Source of the DNA: Agrobacterium tumefaciens
GTDB taxonomy: Bacteria > Pseudomonadota > Alphaproteobacteria > Rhizobiales > Rhizobiaceae
Reading direction: 5' to 3'
Length of the DNA stretch: 64,000 bases
NCBI RefSeq assembly: GCF_005221325.1
Contig: NZ_CP039888.1
Span: forward strand, 2,307,501 to 2,371,500
Positions 47,675 to 57,498 of the stretch are shown here, piece after piece. The first letter of the stretch is position 1. Every line of letters starts with the position of its first letter. The position numbers and the translations under genes are program-made. The notes beneath the pieces were generated by a model. That model saw only the letters and a program-made list of their open reading frames with translations, did not search any database and was not told where the DNA came from.

Positions 47675-48922
47675 GTGACTGATACAAAAAAAATCGTGGT
47701 GCTCCTCAAGGGCTATCCGCGCCTGTCCGAGACTTTCATCGCCCAGGAGCTTCTAGGGCTCGAAAAGGCCGGGCTGGAACTCGAACTCATGTCCATGCGC
47801 CGTCCGACGGACAAGAAGCGACACCCCGTTCATGATGAAATCCGCGCGCCCGTCACATACCTGCCGGAATATCTGCATGAAGAGCCGCTGCGGGTTCTGA
47901 AAGCGCTATGGGCCTGCCGTAAAAAGCCTGGCTTCGGAAGCGCGCTTCGCCGGTTTTTCAGCGACCTGCCGCATGATCTCAGCCGCAACCGATTTCGCCG
48001 TTTCGGGCAGGCCGCTGTGCTGGCCCATGAATGGCCTGTGGATGCCGAATGGCTGCACGTTCACTTCATCCACACGCCCGCCTCCGTCGCCGCCTATACC
48101 CATCTCATAACAGGCACGCCCTGGACGATTTCCGCCCATGCCAAGGACATCTGGACCTCTAGCGACCACGACCTTGCAACTAAGCTGCAAAGCGCCCGCT
48201 GGACCGTGACCTGCACCGCCGGCGGTTTTCAGCATCTGCAAGCGCTCTCCGGGCCAAAGCAGAATGTGCATCTGAGCTATCACGGGCTCGATCTCACCCG
48301 TTTCCCGCATTTTGAGGGACCGCGCCCTGCAAGGGACGGATCGAATGCCGCCGATCCGGTCAGAATTTTAAGCGTCGGCCGAGCGGTCAAGAAAAAGGGC
48401 ATCGATATTCTGCTGCGGGCGCTCGCCTCGCTTCCTGAGACCGTCCATTGGCGCTTCACCCATATTGGCGGTGGCGACGAACTGACCGCGCTGAAAAAAC
48501 TGGCCGACGAACTTGGCATTGCCGAGAGAATTGTCTGGACCGGCGCCATGGACCAGAAGCAGGTGCTGGAGAACTACCGCGAGGCGGATCTCTTCGCGCT
48601 TGCCTGCCGCATCACCAGCGATGGCGACCGCGACGGTCTTCCCAATGTACTAGTCGAGGCCGCAAGCCAGGCGCTGACCTGCATTTCCACCAATATATCA
48701 GGCATCCCGGAATTCTTCGTGAATGGCGAAAACGGCCTGCTGACGGAGCCGGAAAATCGGGCAGCCTTCGCAGAAGCGCTGCGCACCGCAATCACCGATC
48801 CGCAATTGCGCCAGCGTCTCGGCGCTGCCGCTGAGGACCGCGTTCGAACAGCTTTCGACCATCGCACCAGCATCGCCGAATTGAAGTCTCTGTTCGAGAC
48901 CGAGTGGGAAAAGACACCATGA
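47675..48922 (+). CDS. Glycosyltransferase family 4 protein
   Basis: 415-aa GT-B enzyme that starts with GTG at 47675 and reads KIVVLLKGYPRLSETFIAQEL, a typical exopolysaccharide glycosyltransferase start. The donor site includes RILSVGRAVKKKGIDILLRAL and DGLPNVLVEAASQALTCIST (with the family Glu). It overlaps the next gene by four bases. It probably adds one sugar to the same glycan that the two flanking COG4671 enzymes handle. Confidence 0.9.
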   Translation: MTDTKKIVVLLKGYPRLSETFIAQELLGLEKAGLELELMSMRRPTDKKRHPVHDEIRAPVTYLPEYLHEEPLRVLKALWACRKKPGFGSALRRFFSDLPHDLSRNRFRRFGQAAVLAHEWPVDAEWLHVHFIHTPASVAAYTHLITGTPWTISAHAKDIWTSSDHDLATKLQSARWTVTCTAGGFQHLQALSGPKQNVHLSYHGLDLTRFPHFEGPRPARDGSNAADPVRILSVGRAVKKKGIDILLRALASLPETVHWRFTHIGGGDELTALKKLADELGIAERIVWTGAMDQKQVLENYREADLFALACRITSDGDRDGLPNVLVEAASQALTCISTNISGIPEFFVNGENGLLTEPENRAAFAEALRTAITDPQLRQRLGAAAEDRVRTAFDHRTSIAELKSLFETEWEKTP

Positions 48923-50070
48923 CCGAGATGGAAAAGCGTCCTTCCGTTTTCTTTTACGTGCAGCATCTTCTCGGCATCGGCCATATTGCCCGCGCCAGCC
49001 GCGTTGCCAATGCCCTGCAGGCGGATGGTTTCGATGTCGTTCTGGTCACCGGCGGCACCCCGGTTCCGGGCTTTCCCGGTGAAGGCATCCGCCATGTCGA
49101 ACTGCCGCCGATCGCTGTCAGCGACGGCAACTTTTCAGGACTTATCGACAGTTCCGGCAAGCCGGTGGACGAGACCTTCAAGAACCTCAGAACCGACATG
49201 CTGATCGGCGCCTATCACGGCGCAAAGCCCGATATCGTCATCATCGAGGCTTTTCCATTCGGCCGCAGACAGGTGCGCTTCGAATTGCTGCCCTTGCTGG
49301 ACGAGATCGAGGACAGCGAACCACGCCCGCTCGTGATGACCTCGCTGCGCGATATCCTCCAGGAAAAAACCAAGCCCGGCCGGGACGAAGAGACCGTTTC
49401 CCTGGTGAAGAAACATTTCGACGCGGTGCTCGTGCACGGCGATCCCGATTTCGCCCGGCTGGAAGATACGTTCCCCCTCGCCAGTGAAATCAGCCAGCGC
49501 ATTATCTATACCGGGCTCGTCGCCCCGCAACCACCGCCGGAACCGGCGGAAAAATTCGATATCGTCGTCTCCGCAGGGGGCGGCGCCGTCGGCGCAGCCC
49601 TCATCCGGGCAGCCCTTGAGGCAGCCCCGCTGCTGCCTGACATCAAGAGCTGGTGCCTCGTCACCGGTCCCAACATGCCGCAGGCGGATTTCGATGCGAT
49701 TTCCGCCGAAGCGCCGGACAATGTTTCCGTCTTCCGCTTCCGCAAGGATTTCGCCAGCCTGCTTGCCGGCGCGCGGCTTTCGGTATCACAGGCCGGTTAC
49801 AACACCGTCTGTGATATTCTTCAGGCGAAATGCCGTTCGCTGCTGATCCCCTTCGCGGCCGGTGGCGAAACGGAACAGAGCGCCCGGGCCGAACGGCTGG
49901 CGCGGCTGGGCTTGGCGCAGGTGCTGGAGGAAAAACACATCTCCGCGCAGTCCATGGCCGAGGCCATCAACGCGGCATTGGCGCTGCCGGAACCGGGCAA
50001 GGTCCACCTCGATCTCGATGGCGCGGCAGGCACCGCTAGAGCACTGCGCCGCCTTTATGATGAGCGCTGA
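48919..50070 (+). CDS. Predicted glycosyltransferase (COG4671, MurG-like GT-B), copy 2
   Basis: 383 aa from the ATG at 48919 that overlaps the preceding stop. The N-terminus FFYVQHLLGIGHIARASRVANAL and the donor motif GARLSVSQAGYNTVCDIL parallel the copy at 46423, so the two are paralogs around a GT4 gene. The 3' end overlaps cutC tail to tail by 35 bp. Confidence 0.85.
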   Translation: MTEMEKRPSVFFYVQHLLGIGHIARASRVANALQADGFDVVLVTGGTPVPGFPGEGIRHVELPPIAVSDGNFSGLIDSSGKPVDETFKNLRTDMLIGAYHGAKPDIVIIEAFPFGRRQVRFELLPLLDEIEDSEPRPLVMTSLRDILQEKTKPGRDEETVSLVKKHFDAVLVHGDPDFARLEDTFPLASEISQRIIYTGLVAPQPPPEPAEKFDIVVSAGGGAVGAALIRAALEAAPLLPDIKSWCLVTGPNMPQADFDAISAEAPDNVSVFRFRKDFASLLAGARLSVSQAGYNTVCDILQAKCRSLLIPFAAGGETEQSARAERLARLGLAQVLEEKHISAQSMAEAINAALALPEPGKVHLDLDGAAGTARALRRLYDER

Positions 50071-50776
50071 GGATCGTCTTTAATTCGCGCACGGCGGCCT
50101 CATCCGTCGCCTTGCGCCCCGCGCCGGTAAAGCCGAGCTTCGCCACCCTGCTTTCCGGATCATAAAACGGTACGGCGGAACAGGAAGCGTGGATTTCCGT
50201 AATCGGAAAACGATCCAGCAATGTCTGAACGCTTTGCGGGCGCACGCCGGCTCCGGGCATGATGACGATCCGGCCTTTGGCAAGCTCCGATAGACGCGCC
50301 AAAGTCTCGACGCCCTCAAGCGCCGAACGCGCGCCGCCGGAGGTCAGGATGCGTGGAAAACCAAGCGAAATGGCAGCCTCCAAGGCCTCCTCCATATCCG
50401 GCACGATATCGAACGCCCGGTGCAACGTCGCATCCATTCCGTCAGCGTGACGGCGCAATTCTTCGAGCAAAGCCATATCAAGCGAGCCATCGCCACGCGA
50501 TGCGCCGAGCACCACGCCGGAAAGCCCTGCCGCGCGCGCGGCATCGATATCGCGTTTCATCACATCGGCCTCGTCGCGCGTGAACACGAAATCCCCGGCG
50601 CGCGGCCTGATCATGACGCTCACCGGCAACCCATAGGCCGCCGCCCGCTGCATGAACCCCGCCGATGGCGTCACTCCACCGCCGGACAGCGCCGCGCAAA
50701 GCTCGATCCGGTCGGCCCCGCCCCTGACCGCCGCTTCCAGACCGGCCACATCGTCCACGCAAATTTCGAGAATCAT
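50036..50776 (-). CDS. cutC: CutC family protein
   Basis: 246-aa TIM-barrel protein of the CutC family (MILEICVDDVAGLEAAVRGGADRIELCAAL, then GGVTPSAGFM and MIRPRAGDF). CutC was named for copper homeostasis in E. coli, but its biochemical role is unsettled. Here it is the last gene of a minus-strand series with sugar genes, so a metabolic function is as plausible as one in copper handling. Confidence 0.9.
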   Translation of the reverse strand: MILEICVDDVAGLEAAVRGGADRIELCAALSGGGVTPSAGFMQRAAAYGLPVSVMIRPRAGDFVFTRDEADVMKRDIDAARAAGLSGVVLGASRGDGSLDMALLEELRRHADGMDATLHRAFDIVPDMEEALEAAISLGFPRILTSGGARSALEGVETLARLSELAKGRIVIMPGAGVRPQSVQTLLDRFPITEIHASCSAVPFYDPESRVAKLGFTGAGRKATDEAAVRELKTILSAHHKGGAVL

Positions 50777-50852
50777 TCTAACCTCTTTTGTCTGGCCGCG
50801 GTCTGTTCACGCGCCGGATCATCCGAAACCGCCCACACTTTTGGTCGACGCT

Positions 50853-52058
50853 CTACCTGCGGCGACCCGTCCCATCAAGCGCATAGAGCATATAAACCCC
50901 GCCAAGACCCACGATCGCCCCCAATATGGAGGTTCCCGAATAACTGGAGACCAGGGTTCCAACGGCAAAAATCAACGCACCGAGACCGGCGCCGAGGAAG
51001 ATATTGACCGCGATCAGCGAGCTTCCGAGCCCCGGCCGGTCGGCGATCAACTCCTGCAGATAGGTGATGGGAATGCTGATGATGGCGGCGGCACCGAGCG
51101 CGCTGATGACGGTCTGCGCATAGATGTGCCAAGGCGCGGAAGCGAGCCCCTGGAGGATGAGATAGATGGCGTAAAGCACCGCACCCGCCGCCAGCGTCAG
51201 CGTTTGCGGCACCTTCTTTTCGATCCAGCCCCAGAGGAGAATGAAAACGATTTCCAGCGCGGCGACGATGCCCGCAACGATACCGATATCCGCGACCGTA
51301 CCCTTTGCCTGTCCGGTTATGATGAGCGAGCGGATGGAATCATTCAGGTGCAGCATGGAGCAGATCAGGGCGATGGCGATGATCCGCAAAAGCACCCGCC
51401 GCGATCCGATTTCCGCAAGGGAGGCCATGAGGCCGAAGCGTGCTTCGTTACTGACGACTGCCGGCGTGGCCGCGCGCGGCAGGCAGAAAGCGACCAGCAG
51501 AAAACAGATAAGCGCGCAGATGCCCGAGAACAAGAATGCCAGAAGCATATTGCCGGAATTCACCAGAAAAATGCCGACAATGCCGGGCACCAGCACCCAG
51601 GACAGCGAGATGGTGGCCCGCATGATCGAATTCACGGCGATCATGTCGCCAGTCGAAAGATTGCGGGCATCGGCGCGCACATGCGCGAAGATCAGCGAGT
51701 TCATCGCCCCGAAAATCGGCAGCAGAAGGAGTTTGGCGCTGACGAAAGCCGTGGCGTTGCCGACCAGATAAACCAGCAGATAACCGCTGACCCCGAAGAG
51801 TGCGATAAGCAGCATGGGTTTGCGATATTCACCCAGCCTGTCGGCGACGATGCCCATCAGCACGCTGGCACTTACATTGATGACGGCGGCAAACAGCATC
51901 AGCAGGGAATAGACGCTGTTGCTCAGCCCGATTTCACGAATGCCGATGACCGCCTGATAGGGCGCTGTCGCCGCATTGGAAAACCCGAAAAACAGGATGG
52001 CGAGCGCCCCGATGCGGATCGACGGATTGTTGATGACGATGGAAAGAGCCGACGGCAT
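50853..52058 (-). CDS. MFS transporter (sugar-efflux-like)
   Basis: 401-aa membrane protein with twelve predicted helices. The MFS loop motif appears as GIVADRLGEYRKPML and the start as NNPSIRIGALAILFFGFSNAATAPYQ. It resembles SetA-type sugar exporters. I take the ATG at 52058 over the one at 52085 because the longer N-terminus looks non-coding. It lies between the M81 peptidase and cutC in an apparent sugar-catabolism operon. Substrate unknown. Confidence 0.85.
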   Translation of the reverse strand: MPSALSIVINNPSIRIGALAILFFGFSNAATAPYQAVIGIREIGLSNSVYSLLMLFAAVINVSASVLMGIVADRLGEYRKPMLLIALFGVSGYLLVYLVGNATAFVSAKLLLLPIFGAMNSLIFAHVRADARNLSTGDMIAVNSIMRATISLSWVLVPGIVGIFLVNSGNMLLAFLFSGICALICFLLVAFCLPRAATPAVVSNEARFGLMASLAEIGSRRVLLRIIAIALICSMLHLNDSIRSLIITGQAKGTVADIGIVAGIVAALEIVFILLWGWIEKKVPQTLTLAAGAVLYAIYLILQGLASAPWHIYAQTVISALGAAAIISIPITYLQELIADRPGLGSSLIAVNIFLGAGLGALIFAVGTLVSSYSGTSILGAIVGLGGVYMLYALDGTGRRR

Positions 52059-52121
52059 GGATATTCGCCTGAGATGATCCGGCAAGGCCGGATCGCTGGG
52101 GTAAAAGCTACCGAACCGCTG

Positions 52122-53555
52122 TCATTGCCAGCGGGCCGAAAGGATGGGTTTGGGGATATAGTCGAAATCCGGCTTCCACGGATAAAAATCGCCGGACCGG
52201 CGGTGATTGGGAAGGTTTTCGATATCCTGATTGATCACCCCTTCCGTCAGCGCCATGAGATTGGGATTGGCGATCGGCGCAAGCTCCGGAGAAAGATAAC
52301 CTGACTTGACGACCAGCAGCCTGACCTCTTTCGGATCGAAACCCAGACGGGTGAAATCCGAAATCATGTGATAGGGCCTGCGTCGTGCCGCCAGAATGAC
52401 CGTGATGGCACCGATGGCGACCACCGCCTGCCGGTGATCGGCAGCACCGGGATCGTCCAGTTTCAGAACCCTGGCTTCGACGGTGACAGAAGGACTTTGC
52501 GGATCGAGACTGCCGCCGATCTTTATGGAAAGACGCGCGCCCTCACCTGCCGCAAAACAGGCTTCGACCGCCGGCCGGTCGGTGATGCCGCCCAGAAGAG
52601 CACCCTGCCAGTTGCGCGCAATCAGCGCCGAAAGAACATCGGCGCGATCGCCCACCCCGCCGCCGGTCGGGTTGTCACCGGAGTCAGCGAGAATAATCGG
52701 CCGTGTCGTCGTCTTTTCCGCAATATCCATGATGGCGTCGAGCGGCTCCGTCACAGGCCCGAAACGAAAATCCTGCCGGGCATTCCAGTAGCATTGCGCG
52801 ATCTCGGTGGCGACGGCCTTTGCTGCCGCTTTGTCGGTTCCCGTCACCACCGCACAGGCCGTCGCCCGGGGTTCATCGGCCCAGACGTAACCGATCATGA
52901 AATTTGCATCCCATATGCCGGGCCGCGCATCGTAATCCGGCAGAACGGCATAGAGGCTTTTGGCGGGCTCATCTTCCGTGGAGGTCTTTTCGCCTGGCAG
53001 CAGAACGGGGATTTTCGCCCAGGCCACGCCGGGCTTTTCTCCCGTCTTCAGAGCCTTCAGCAACATCGTCCAAGCCCGCACCATCGTCTCGCGCACATCG
53101 ATATGCGGCGCAGTTCGGTAGCCGGCAAATATATCCAGCTGATCGATGATCGTCTGGCTGACATTGCCATGCAAATCATAGCTCGCGGCGACAACAACAT
53201 CCGGTCCGACCACGGCGCGGGCGCTGGAAATCCAGTCACCTTCCGCATCGTCCATGCCTTCGACATTCATCGCACCATGCATGGCGAGATAAAGCCCGTC
53301 CAGCGGCAACGAGGCCTTCAGGCGTTCGAGGAACTCGTGCTTGAATGCGTCATAGGCCCCGCGTGACACCGGGCCACCCGGCACGGCGCGGGCGTGCAGA
53401 AGCGGCAATACGTCCGCTCCACCTTCGCCGAGGAAATTGAAATACTCGGCCTCCAGAAGCTCCGCGCCACGAAAGACGCGAAAATCCTCCTGCCCCATCA
53501 GCACGGGGGAATAGGTGCTGCATTCGGTATGAATTCCACCAACGGCAATACGCAT
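52122..53555 (-). CDS. M81 family metallopeptidase (MlrC-like)
   Basis: 477-aa protein of the MlrC family, named for a microcystin-degradation enzyme of sphingomonads. It begins MRIAVGGIHTECSTYSP (with a His-Glu metal pair) and contains LYLAMHGAMN and ADSGDNPTGGGVGD. In rhizobia such genes are common and not connected with microcystin; they are more likely to hydrolyse amides in sugar or amino-acid derivatives. It is 12 nt after the GH20 gene. Confidence 0.88.
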   Translation of the reverse strand: MRIAVGGIHTECSTYSPVLMGQEDFRVFRGAELLEAEYFNFLGEGGADVLPLLHARAVPGGPVSRGAYDAFKHEFLERLKASLPLDGLYLAMHGAMNVEGMDDAEGDWISSARAVVGPDVVVAASYDLHGNVSQTIIDQLDIFAGYRTAPHIDVRETMVRAWTMLLKALKTGEKPGVAWAKIPVLLPGEKTSTEDEPAKSLYAVLPDYDARPGIWDANFMIGYVWADEPRATACAVVTGTDKAAAKAVATEIAQCYWNARQDFRFGPVTEPLDAIMDIAEKTTTRPIILADSGDNPTGGGVGDRADVLSALIARNWQGALLGGITDRPAVEACFAAGEGARLSIKIGGSLDPQSPSVTVEARVLKLDDPGAADHRQAVVAIGAITVILAARRRPYHMISDFTRLGFDPKEVRLLVVKSGYLSPELAPIANPNLMALTEGVINQDIENLPNHRRSGDFYPWKPDFDYIPKPILSARWQ

Positions 53556-53567
53556 CTCGCCTTCCCC

Positions 53568-55487
53568 TCAATAAACCGGGCTCAAGGGGACGATGGCGGA
53601 AAAGCGCAGCCAATCTTTCTGCGCCTTTGGCGTCCATGCCGCCTCGGCAATGGCCGGCAGCCTCGGGAAGACCAGATGGTTGAAATAGGCACGGTTGAGG
53701 AAATGTTCGGACCAGATGCAGGCCTGCACGCCTTTCATCCGCTCCTTCAATTCCTCCGGGAAATCGCCGACAGCCTCATAAGCATAAGTGTGCGAAGGCG
53801 GAACCGTGCCGGCCCAGCTTGCGCCGGGCTCCTGCCATGCTTCGTCCTGCACCATGTCGAGATAATAGGCCTGACCCGGCGTCATCACCACGTCATAACC
53901 CTGCTTTGCAAGCTCAAGCCCGACTTCCGGCTTCTGCCACGCCATCAGCAATGTTCCGGCCGGATCGACGCCGCCGCCATGGGAAACCTCATCCCACCCC
54001 GCAAGCTGGCGGCCCCGCTCATGCAGCATCCCCTGAATACGCTTCATGAAATAGGACTGAATGCCGAAGGTGCCGTCCAGCCCCTCCTTTTCCATCAGCG
54101 CCTTGGCGAGCGGCGAAGCGAGCCACGACCCATCCGCAACCTCGTCGCCGCCGATATGGATCAGCCGCGACGGGAAGAGCTCCACCATCTCGTCGAATAT
54201 CTTGCCGAGGAATTCATAGGTCGGCTCGATGGCCGGGTTGAGCGCATTATTGGGATATCCCTGCACCGAGCGATAGCTGTCCGGCGCTTCCTGCCCGTCC
54301 GTCAGTTCGGGATAGGCAACAAGAGCCGCGGTGCTGTGACCGGGAATATCCACCTCCGGCACGATTTCGACATTCAACGCCGCCGCATGCGCCACGACCA
54401 GACGCACATCATCCTGCGTATAATAGCCGGAAACCGGTTCCGCCCCATTGCCGAGCTGCGGCAGAAGCGGCGCATCCGGACCGCGCGTCGCGCCAACGGT
54501 GGTCAGCAATGGATAAGCCTTGATTTCGAGACGCCACGCCTCGTCATCCGTCAGGTGCCAATGGAAGCGGTTCATGCGCAGCCATGCGAGAATATCGATC
54601 AGCCGCAGCACATCATCGGTCGGATAAAATTGCCGCGAAACATCCAGATGGCAGCCACGCCAGCTATAGCGCGGCGCATCGCTGATGGTGCCGGAGGCCG
54701 GAAAACGGAACTTCGGGTCGATACGCGCGCCGTGCAGCAGCTGCGCCAGAACCGTCAGGCCATATTGCAGGCCGGCAGCGGCCGAATATTCCACGGTAAC
54801 GGCTTCGTTGGAGAAAGTGATGTGGTAACCTTCCGCCTCGAGCCCGCTATGCTGCTTGAAATGCAGCGGTTTTCCCTCATGCACCGGCGCAAGGCTGAAA
54901 GGCACATGCCCGACGGCAAAGAGCCTGCGGAACAGCGACAGCACGGTTTCCACCGCAAGCACTTCTTCCGCCCTGGCGTCTTCCATCGGGAAAAGTGCGA
55001 CGGGAAAACCCTCGCCCGGTTCGGCATCGATTTCAGCGGGCCAGGGCTGGACGGCGAAGGGCAGATCGAGCTTTCCTTCGGGAAGCAGCACCGGCGCCGG
55101 CTCGCTGTGGCGCCCATCCAGCATCAGGTCACCCACATCCACGGCGCGATGTGTGCCATCGGCAAGGCTGACATAGGCGGATTTTGCGCCGTCCGTGCGA
55201 TGCCGGGCTGGTCTCAGCAGGCCATCGACGGTGAAGCGCCAGGATTTGCCCGTCTCCAGCACGAAACCGGATGGAGGTGCAAATTCATGGAAATTGGCGT
55301 TGCGGCGCAGGTAAACGGCGTTGCCACACACCGGCTTGTCCACCGTCCGCGTCAGCGACGTATAGACGATGCGAAAATCCTTCAGCGGTTCGCGGGAAAG
55401 ATTGACGAGCGTGAAGGTGAAGCCGCCGGATGCGGAGTCTGCGAGCGGATGCCATGAATTTTCAAGACGATAGTGTGCGAGCGCCAT
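53568..55487 (-). CDS. Beta-N-acetylhexosaminidase (GH20)
   Basis: 639-aa glycosidase that removes terminal GlcNAc or GalNAc. The N-terminal beta domains precede a TIM barrel that starts RYSWRGCHLDVSRQFYP. The catalytic Asp-Glu pair of substrate-assisted catalysis is Asp448-Glu449 in HIGGDEVADGSW. No signal peptide is visible, so imported chitobiose-like or other amino-sugar oligosaccharides are likely hydrolysed in the cytoplasm. This is the strongest clue to the substrates of the surrounding RpiR regulon. Confidence 0.94.
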   Translation of the reverse strand: MALAHYRLENSWHPLADSASGGFTFTLVNLSREPLKDFRIVYTSLTRTVDKPVCGNAVYLRRNANFHEFAPPSGFVLETGKSWRFTVDGLLRPARHRTDGAKSAYVSLADGTHRAVDVGDLMLDGRHSEPAPVLLPEGKLDLPFAVQPWPAEIDAEPGEGFPVALFPMEDARAEEVLAVETVLSLFRRLFAVGHVPFSLAPVHEGKPLHFKQHSGLEAEGYHITFSNEAVTVEYSAAAGLQYGLTVLAQLLHGARIDPKFRFPASGTISDAPRYSWRGCHLDVSRQFYPTDDVLRLIDILAWLRMNRFHWHLTDDEAWRLEIKAYPLLTTVGATRGPDAPLLPQLGNGAEPVSGYYTQDDVRLVVAHAAALNVEIVPEVDIPGHSTAALVAYPELTDGQEAPDSYRSVQGYPNNALNPAIEPTYEFLGKIFDEMVELFPSRLIHIGGDEVADGSWLASPLAKALMEKEGLDGTFGIQSYFMKRIQGMLHERGRQLAGWDEVSHGGGVDPAGTLLMAWQKPEVGLELAKQGYDVVMTPGQAYYLDMVQDEAWQEPGASWAGTVPPSHTYAYEAVGDFPEELKERMKGVQACIWSEHFLNRAYFNHLVFPRLPAIAEAAWTPKAQKDWLRFSAIVPLSPVY

Positions 55488-55530
55488 GATGCTCCCCTTT
55501 ATTGCGCATTGAACCCGTCAGAGGGCTCGG

Positions 55531-56316
55531 TCAGTAGTGTTCGGATTGCGAAAAAGTTCGGGCCAGCGGCGCCTGCCCCGCCGTCAGCCCGCAATCAACC
55601 GGCAGACACACGCCGCTGACAGCAGCGGCCTGCGGGCCGGCCAGAAAGGCAACCGCATTCGCCACATCCTCGGGTCTGACGATACGCTGCAGCGGATACC
55701 AGTGCTTGGCTTCCTCGAAGACCTGGGGATTGGCGGCGGCGCGCGCCTCCCATGCCTGCGTGCGCACGGTGCCTGGCGCAACCGCGTTGGAACGGATGCC
55801 GAATTTGCCGTATTCGACGGCGATCAGCCTAGTCAGATGGATCAGCCCCGCCTTTGCCGCGCTATAGGCCGGATGACCGAACACCGCCATGCCGTTGACG
55901 GAGGTGATATTGACCACGGAACCCTGGGTACGCTTCAACGCCTCCTCGAAAGCCCTGAAGCAGAGAAACGGCGCTTCCAGATTGAGAGCATTGTCCTTAC
56001 GCCATATCTCAGCGGTCGTGTCATGCAGGCTGACAGCCCGTGCCGCACCGGCATTATTGACGAGGGTGGCGACATCGCCCAGTTTCGCGACCTCGGCGGC
56101 CAGCCGCGCAAGATCCTGCGGATCGGTGACATCACAGGTTTTCGCAGCGAAGCCCGGACCGGAAAGCTTGGAAAGCGCATCGGACAGGGCGTCGGCATCG
56201 ATATCAACCAACACCACCTTCGCATGGCTTTCAGAAAGTGCCGCAGCAATCGCCCGGCCAATATCCCCCGCCGCACCGGTTACGACGGCGAGCTGGTCTT
56301 TCCTGTCCTTCATCAC
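55531..56316 (-). CDS. SDR family oxidoreductase
   Basis: 261-aa short-chain dehydrogenase. NAD(P) motif VVTGAAGDIGRAIAAALSES, the NNAG strand, the catalytic YSAAK and a C-terminal PVDCGLTAG segment are present. It follows the RpiR regulator gene (75 nt) and precedes the hexosaminidase, so a sugar or sugar-acid dehydrogenase is likely. An ATG at 56313 is an equal alternative start. Confidence 0.9.
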   Translation of the reverse strand: MMKDRKDQLAVVTGAAGDIGRAIAAALSESHAKVVLVDIDADALSDALSKLSGPGFAAKTCDVTDPQDLARLAAEVAKLGDVATLVNNAGAARAVSLHDTTAEIWRKDNALNLEAPFLCFRAFEEALKRTQGSVVNITSVNGMAVFGHPAYSAAKAGLIHLTRLIAVEYGKFGIRSNAVAPGTVRTQAWEARAAANPQVFEEAKHWYPLQRIVRPEDVANAVAFLAGPQAAAVSGVCLPVDCGLTAGQAPLARTFSQSEHY

Positions 56317-56391
56317 CTTTACAACTCCCGTGAAATTTTCCGACCCACCGCAGGGGTCCGAGGCAAAACTGCCCTTATTTTTTCCTCGCCC

Positions 56392-57255
56392 TCAGTCACC
56401 GAGCAATTGCTTGTCATCGGGATCGCGATGCTCCACGAGCTGCTGCTTGATGTGGCGCAACGTCACCATCGATCTCTGCCGCTGTTGATAGGCGGCAAGC
56501 GTCGCAAGAATATCGACGGCGGCGAGATAAGCGTAACGTGACGAAGTCGGCCGGAAGATATTGTTTCCTTCGGGCACATTCACGGCCACCACCATATCGG
56601 CTGCGGCAGCAACCGGCGTGTCGCTCTGGGTGAGCGCGATGGTGGTGACCCCCATTTCCCGCGCCAGCCTGAAACACTTCACCAGTTCCATGTTGCGACC
56701 GGAAAAGGACGAACCGATAATCACGTCTTCCTTTCGCGCCGCAGCCGTCATCATCAGCTGCATGCTGTGATCGGCGCTGGTCGAAACACGCAAACCCAGC
56801 CGGAACAGCCGGTTCTGGATTTCCGAAGCGATCATCGAGGAATTGCCGCCCGCACCGAAGGCGTAGATCATGCCGCTATTGGCAATCTTGACTGCCGCTT
56901 CATCGGCGAGCGCTGGATCGAGCGTTTTGTGCAACAGGAACAGCGCTTCCTGCGCCTTTGCCAACACCTCTTCTGCGACATCGGAAGGGCCGGTGCTGGA
57001 AGGTTCCGACGTGAGATACCGGACACCCACATAGGCCGTCTTGGCAAGGCTGACCTTGAAATCCGAAAAGCTCTGGCAACCGAGACGACGGCAGAACCGC
57101 GTCACCGTCGGCGGAGAGACTTCCGCGCGGGCCGCAAGCTCGATGATCGACGCATTGACGGCGAATTCGAAGTCCGAAACCAGAATATCGGCAATCCGCC
57201 GTTCCGATTGCGAGAACTGCCCCCTGTCTTCCTGTATCCTTGCGAAAATATCCAT
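56392..57255 (-). CDS. MurR/RpiR family transcriptional regulator
   Basis: 287-aa regulator with an N-terminal HTH_6 domain (SIIELAARAEVSPPTVTRFCRRLGC) and a C-terminal SIS sugar-phosphate-binding domain (YAFGAGGNSSMIASEIQNRL, IGSSFSGRN). Starts at the ATG at 57255. Effectors of this family are phosphorylated sugars, such as amino-sugar phosphates. It is the first gene of a minus-strand operon that contains the hexosaminidase. Two GAAAATAATTTTC-like sites lie upstream of it and two more upstream of the Gfo/ABC operon. Confidence 0.93.
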   Translation of the reverse strand: MDIFARIQEDRGQFSQSERRIADILVSDFEFAVNASIIELAARAEVSPPTVTRFCRRLGCQSFSDFKVSLAKTAYVGVRYLTSEPSSTGPSDVAEEVLAKAQEALFLLHKTLDPALADEAAVKIANSGMIYAFGAGGNSSMIASEIQNRLFRLGLRVSTSADHSMQLMMTAAARKEDVIIGSSFSGRNMELVKCFRLAREMGVTTIALTQSDTPVAAAADMVVAVNVPEGNNIFRPTSSRYAYLAAVDILATLAAYQQRQRSMVTLRHIKQQLVEHRDPDDKQLLGD

Positions 57256-57394
57256 GCTCACCGGTCTCCGTTCCGCCAAAACTTAACGCTTGGCCCCGTT
57301 GCCGATGCACCCTAATAAAGCGCGCCCGTCAACTGCATAGACCCATGAATCGACCATGTTTCGCCCCCTTGACGACACGACGGACACCTTTGAT

Positions 57395-57411
57395 TTGAAA
57401 ATAATTTTCTC
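57395..57411. promoter_or_regulatory. Predicted RpiR operator, site 1
   Basis: GAAAATAATTTTC at 57397-57409, a palindrome apart from its central base, in the divergent region between the regulator and the NTF2-like gene. Confidence 0.6.
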
Positions 57412-57467
57412 TGTTGATTGAGAGATGAGCATATGCCAACAATATTCACCAGAGAAATCTCCAAATC

Positions 57468-57483
57468 TTGAAAATAATTTCAA
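57468..57483. promoter_or_regulatory. Predicted RpiR operator, site 2
   Basis: TTGAAA-ATAA-TTTCAA, six-base perfect arms, ending 15 nt before the NTF2-like start. It shares the GAAAATAATTT core with site 1. Confidence 0.6.
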
Positions 57484-57498
57484 CAACGGACCCAAGCC

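Noticed and set aside
46321..47709. 462-codon open frame on the minus strand
   Set aside because: Complement of the first COG4671 glycosyltransferase gene; no ribosome-binding site or motif.
50652..52304. 550-codon open frame on the plus strand
   Set aside because: Antisense to the MFS transporter; strongly charged low-complexity product typical of the complement of a membrane-protein gene.
53394..55457. 687-codon open frame on the plus strand
   Set aside because: Shadow of the GH20 gene; rich in Arg/His/Gln and without domains.
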